DNA of 9,578 nt from Bacteroidetes bacterium UBA7692. Lineage in GTDB: Bacteria > Bacteroidota > Bacteroidia > Chitinophagales > LD1. Location of the stretch: positions 1-9,578 of the forward strand of contig DLGO01000071.1 of NCBI GenBank assembly GCA_002482725.1, in the 5' to 3' direction. The notes below the pieces were generated by a model. It was not told the origin of the DNA and made no database searches. It worked only from the letters and a program-made list of their open reading frames with translations. Positions 7,292 to 9,578 of this stretch are shown here, in pieces; position 1 is the first letter of the stretch, and each line of letters starts with the position of its first letter. The position numbers and the translations under genes are program-made.

Positions 7292-7662
7292 GTTTTTTAT
7301 TTGATTGCAGAATTACACTGCTTAAAAATGTTTTGATTTACACAGCTCAAAATAGAGCCAAAGTTTTTCAGTAAAAAATTATTGGAGAGTAATTCTCGGG
7401 GAATCCTGTCGATGGGTCAACAGCAATTGCATTACAATTATAAAGTGGATTTTCGAAAGTGCAAATATTTAGCGCAAAAACTCTTTCCCAATTTATCCTA
7501 TTAAACCACCATATTACATGCCAACACATAAAAAAAGCCCTCAATGTGTTGCAGTACAACAACTTTACGATTATATTACCATCCCTTTATCTTTATTAAA
7601 AAAATACTGTCATAACAAAAAATAGTACCCGTTAATTGAAGATACTTTTCTAAAATTGCGAT
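7292..7662. promoter_or_regulatory. Divergent intergenic region between rho and rpoN
   Basis: This 371-bp AT-rich region lies between the two start codons and must hold the promoters of both genes. The rho start follows an A-rich leader (AAAAAAC just before ATG on the - strand). No Shine-Dalgarno sequence is seen at either start. TACTTTTC at 7643-7650 is one base from the Bacteroidota -7 consensus but has no matching -33 element and would leave an almost leaderless rpoN mRNA, so I do not call it. The region contains a perfect dyad at 7522-7551. A 64-codon frame on the - strand within it looks spurious. Confidence 0.5.
7522..7551. repeat. Perfect 8-bp inverted repeat in the rho-rpoN intergenic region
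   Basis: CAACACAT (7522-7529) and its reverse complement ATGTGTTG (7544-7551) flank 14 bases that include a run of seven A. It could be an operator dyad or an RNA hairpin in either leader. Neither strand shows a T-run directly after the stem, so it is not a normal terminator. Confidence 0.6.
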
Positions 7663-9192
7663 ATGCTCAATTTAAGCTTACAGCAAAAGCTGCTACAAAA
7701 ACTTACCCCTCAGCAAATTCAGGTAATGAAATTGCTGCAGCTACCTGTGGCACAATTGGAGCAAAGGATAAAAGAAGAACTCGAAACTAACCCCGCTCTC
7801 GAAGAGAGCGAAGATGAGCTCGACTTTGCAGATAACACCGAAGATATCAATACCGAAGACCTGAACACCGACGCTGATTCCGAAACAGAAGATGCTATGG
7901 AAGCGCGCGAGGAAAAACATGACGAAGATAAGCTCCGCGAAGACGACGTAGACATTACCGAATACTACGACGAAGACGAAGAGGGTGTAGCAGAATACAA
8001 GCTGCAGGACCCCAGCGAATTTCACGACCCCGACGATGACAATAAAACCATACCTGTTGCGGTATCCAGTTCCTTCCAGGAGTTTCTGGAGTCTCAACTT
8101 GGCTTGCTCAATCTCAACGACCATCAGCTCGAAATAGCAGAGCACCTTATAGGTAGCCTCGATGAAGACGGCTACCTGCGCCGCAGCATTGATGCCATTG
8201 TCGATGACCTCGCTTTCCGCCAGAATGTAATGACCAGCGAAAACGAAGTGCTGGATATCCTTAGGCTAATCCAGAAATTCGACCCGCCCGGTGTAGGTGC
8301 CAGAACCCTTAGCGAATGCCTGCTGATACAACTGCTGCGCGAAGACGGCGAAATATCCGAACCACGCCGCCTGGCCATTCTTATTATAGAGAAGCACTTC
8401 GATATATTCGTAAAAAAACATTACGAAAAACTCGAAAGGGCGCTTGGCTGTGGCAACGATATGCTAAAGCACGCTGTAGAAGAGATCACCAAGCTAAACC
8501 CAAAGCCTGGTAGTGCTTTCAGCAGCGGACTTCAGGCCGAACAGTATATCATACCCGACTTTATTGTCAGCAACAGCAATGGCGAGCTCACCCTGTCGCT
8601 CAATGGCAAAAACATGCCCGAGCTGCGCATCAGCAACAGCTTCCGCGAAATGGTGCACGACTACAAGTCGAGCAAGATAAAGTCCAAGCAGCAGAAAGAA
8701 GCCATCCTCTTCATCAAGCAAAAGATAGATGCCGCCAAGTGGTTTATAGATGCTATTCATCAGCGCCAGCAGACCCTGCTCGTTACCATGCAGGCCATTC
8801 TAGAGTTTCAGTACAACTATTTCCTCACAGGCGACGAAGCCCGGCTGAAACCAATGATACTGAAAGACATAGCCGAAAAAACAGGTCTCGACATCTCTAC
8901 CATATCCCGCGTGTCCAATAGCAAATATGTACAGACCGAGTTCGGCACCCTCCAGCTCAAATACTTCTTCAGCGAGGGACTGATGATGGAAGACGGCGAA
9001 GAGATAAGCACCCGGGAAGTAAAGAATATCCTGGAAAAACTTATTGGCGAAGAAGACAAAAGCGACCCTATCTCCGACCAAAAACTAACCGAGCTACTGG
9101 TAGAAAAAGGTTACAACGTAGCCCGCAGAACAGTAGCCAAATACCGCGAACAGCTTAATATTCCCGTTGCCCGTTTACGCAAAGAGCTGTAA
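7663..9192 (+). CDS. rpoN: RNA polymerase sigma-54 factor (RpoN)
   Basis: Sigma-54 directs RNA polymerase to -24/-12 promoters, which open only with an AAA+ enhancer-binding activator. This 509-residue protein has all regions. Residues 1-46 are the Gln/Leu-rich activator-interacting region (LSLQQKLLQKLTPQQIQVMK, then LPVAQLEQRIKEELETNPALE). Residues 47-126 are a very acidic linker. The core-binding domain spans about 135-320, with the conserved FDPPGVGARTLSECLLIQL (206-224) and LNPKPG (278-283). The helix-turn-helix lies around 400-440 (KDIAEKTGLDISTISRVSN). The RpoN box ARRTVAKYRE is at 487-496. The ATG at 7663 gives the usual MLxxSLQQKL start. No activator, hpf or ptsN gene is next to it in this window. 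Its sense strand is rich in C in places, unlike the G-biased TonB-receptor gene. Confidence 0.97.
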   Translation: MLNLSLQQKLLQKLTPQQIQVMKLLQLPVAQLEQRIKEELETNPALEESEDELDFADNTEDINTEDLNTDADSETEDAMEAREEKHDEDKLREDDVDITEYYDEDEEGVAEYKLQDPSEFHDPDDDNKTIPVAVSSSFQEFLESQLGLLNLNDHQLEIAEHLIGSLDEDGYLRRSIDAIVDDLAFRQNVMTSENEVLDILRLIQKFDPPGVGARTLSECLLIQLLREDGEISEPRRLAILIIEKHFDIFVKKHYEKLERALGCGNDMLKHAVEEITKLNPKPGSAFSSGLQAEQYIIPDFIVSNSNGELTLSLNGKNMPELRISNSFREMVHDYKSSKIKSKQQKEAILFIKQKIDAAKWFIDAIHQRQQTLLVTMQAILEFQYNYFLTGDEARLKPMILKDIAEKTGLDISTISRVSNSKYVQTEFGTLQLKYFFSEGLMMEDGEEISTREVKNILEKLIGEEDKSDPISDQKLTELLVEKGYNVARRTVAKYREQLNIPVARLRKEL

Positions 9193-9195
9193 CCC

Positions 9196-9233
9196 TGACA
9201 CCAAAATATTTTTCAGCCGTTTAGTGTCATTTT
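9196..9233 (+). terminator. Possible weak intrinsic terminator of rpoN
   Basis: TGACAC (9196-9201) pairs with GTGTCA (9224-9229); after one mismatch AAA (9203-9205) can pair with TTT (9220-9222). TTTT follows at 9230-9233. It begins 4 bases after the rpoN stop. The stem is short and imperfect and the T-run is brief. Confidence 0.4.
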
Positions 9234-9290
9234 CGTAAGCTATCGTGCCATTTTTATGCTGATAATCAACTTCTTGTTTCAATCCCAAAA

Positions 9291-9316
9291 TGACATCAAA
9301 AATAATTTTGATGTCA
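9291..9316. repeat. Perfect 11-bp hairpin downstream of rpoN
   Basis: TGACATCAAAA (9291-9301) and its exact reverse complement (9306-9316) flank a 4-base loop ATAA. There is no T-run after it on the + strand; on the - strand TTTT follows after one A, so it might act as a terminator for transcripts arriving from the right. Confidence 0.75.
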
Positions 9317-9392
9317 CTTAGTGTCACCTCTGTGCCAACTTTCTATCGGTAAAACTTGCGGTATTTTTCCCTCACCACACTTGTTAAAAAAT

Positions 9393-9422
9393 GGCGGTGG
9401 TTGGCGGTGAGTGGCGGAATTT
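9393..9422. repeat. 10-bp-period G-rich repeat, first cluster
   Basis: Three consecutive 10-bp units begin with GGCGG: GGCGGTGGTT (9393-9402), GGCGGTGAGT (9403-9412) and GGCGGAATTT (9413-9422). The first unit recurs exactly at 9566-9575, followed by GGC at the window edge. In both places it is preceded by AAAAA, one variable base and T. Confidence 0.85.
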
Positions 9423-9505
9423 GCACTTTTCAGCATGGGATTTAGCATTCTTGCGGTACTTTTATCGCCTATAATCCTTATCCAACAACACTTTAACCCA
9501 AAATC

Positions 9506-9551
9506 CTGACGGTAAAACAACCATCAAAAATGTCGGCTTTTTTACCGTCAG
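9506..9551. repeat. Perfect 12-bp inverted repeat near the window end
   Basis: CTGACGGTAAAA (9506-9517) and its exact reverse complement TTTTACCGTCAG (9540-9551) are separated by 22 bases. It could be a stem-loop or a pair of binding sites. No T-run follows on the + strand. Confidence 0.75.
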
Positions 9552-9565
9552 CCAGCCCAAAAAGT

Positions 9566-9578
9566 GGCGGTGGTTGGC
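9566..9578. repeat. 10-bp-period G-rich repeat, second cluster cut by the window edge
   Basis: GGCGGTGGTT (9566-9575) followed by GGC repeats the first cluster exactly; with flanks, 19 of 20 bases match between 9386-9405 and 9559-9578. The remainder lies outside the window. Confidence 0.8.

Larger units (their letters stand above)
9193..9578. other. Noncoding repeat-rich region downstream of rpoN
   Basis: These 386 bases contain no gene I can support. A 68-codon frame on the - strand (9314-9520) has no recognisable motif. Short repeats are dense: TTAGTGTCA at 9221-9229 and 9318-9326; CGGTAAAAC at 9347-9355 and 9510-9518; CTTGCGGTAYTTTT at 9355-9368 and 9450-9463; TGGCGGTGGTTGGC at 9392-9405 and 9565-9578; and perfect inverted repeats at 9291-9316 and 9506-9551. 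The order CGGTAAAAC then the G-rich repeat occurs twice, suggesting two diverged copies of one element. The region continues past the window end. Confidence 0.7.

Noticed and set aside
7368..7562. 64-codon - strand frame in the rho-rpoN intergenic region.
   Set aside because: Odd Cys/Trp-rich composition, no motif, and it would occupy the region needed for the two divergent promoters.
7741..8145. 134-codon - strand frame opposite the acidic linker of rpoN.
   Set aside because: Phe/Val-rich antisense of GAA/GAC codons; a shadow of rpoN.
9314..9520. 68-codon - strand frame in the repeat region after rpoN.
   Set aside because: It runs through several direct repeats, has no motif I recognise and no supporting context; kept as noncoding.

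Overview
The window reads as the chromosome of a Bacteroidota (Bacteroidetes) bacterium, probably free-living and of the Chitinophaga/Sphingobacteria type. That placement is an inference. It rests on a TonB-dependent receptor with an N-terminal carboxypeptidase-regulatory-like domain paired with a DUF4249 lipoprotein, on a Rho factor with a very long disordered insertion, and on starts that lack Shine-Dalgarno sequences and often sit behind A-rich leaders. No mobile element, CRISPR array, tRNA or rRNA was seen.

Layout: (1) 20-3465, an outer-membrane pair on the + strand, with a TonB-dependent receptor overlapping a DUF4249 lipoprotein by 4 bp; substrate unknown. (2) 3512-4189, tsaB, for the universal tRNA t6A modification, read from a TTG start. 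(3) 4392-5152, two small winged-helix regulators of the ArsR fold, clearly paralogous to each other and free of cysteine. The first is preceded directly by a perfect 7-bp tandem repeat. (4) 5195-5222, a strong hairpin that can terminate transcription from both sides, between the second regulator and the convergent rho gene. (5) 5243-7291 on the - strand, rho, with an N/Q/R-rich repetitive insertion of about 147 residues. (6) 7292-7662, a 371-bp divergent intergenic region containing a perfect dyad. (7) 7663-9192, rpoN (sigma-54). (8) 9193-9578, noncoding DNA rich in short direct and inverted repeats, including a 10-bp-period G-rich repeat that runs off the end of the window.

The right half carries two global transcription factors, the termination factor Rho and the alternative sigma factor 54, facing away from each other. 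The left half is an envelope uptake pair plus housekeeping tRNA modification. The best candidate for something out of the ordinary is the Rho insertion. It contains 14-residue and 13-residue repeats with regularly spaced arginines, and the neighbouring repeat copies differ almost only at synonymous positions, which suggests selection on the protein sequence. Related disordered insertions in Bacteroides Rho are known to drive condensate formation. The second candidate is the repeat cluster downstream of rpoN, which does not match any element I recognise.
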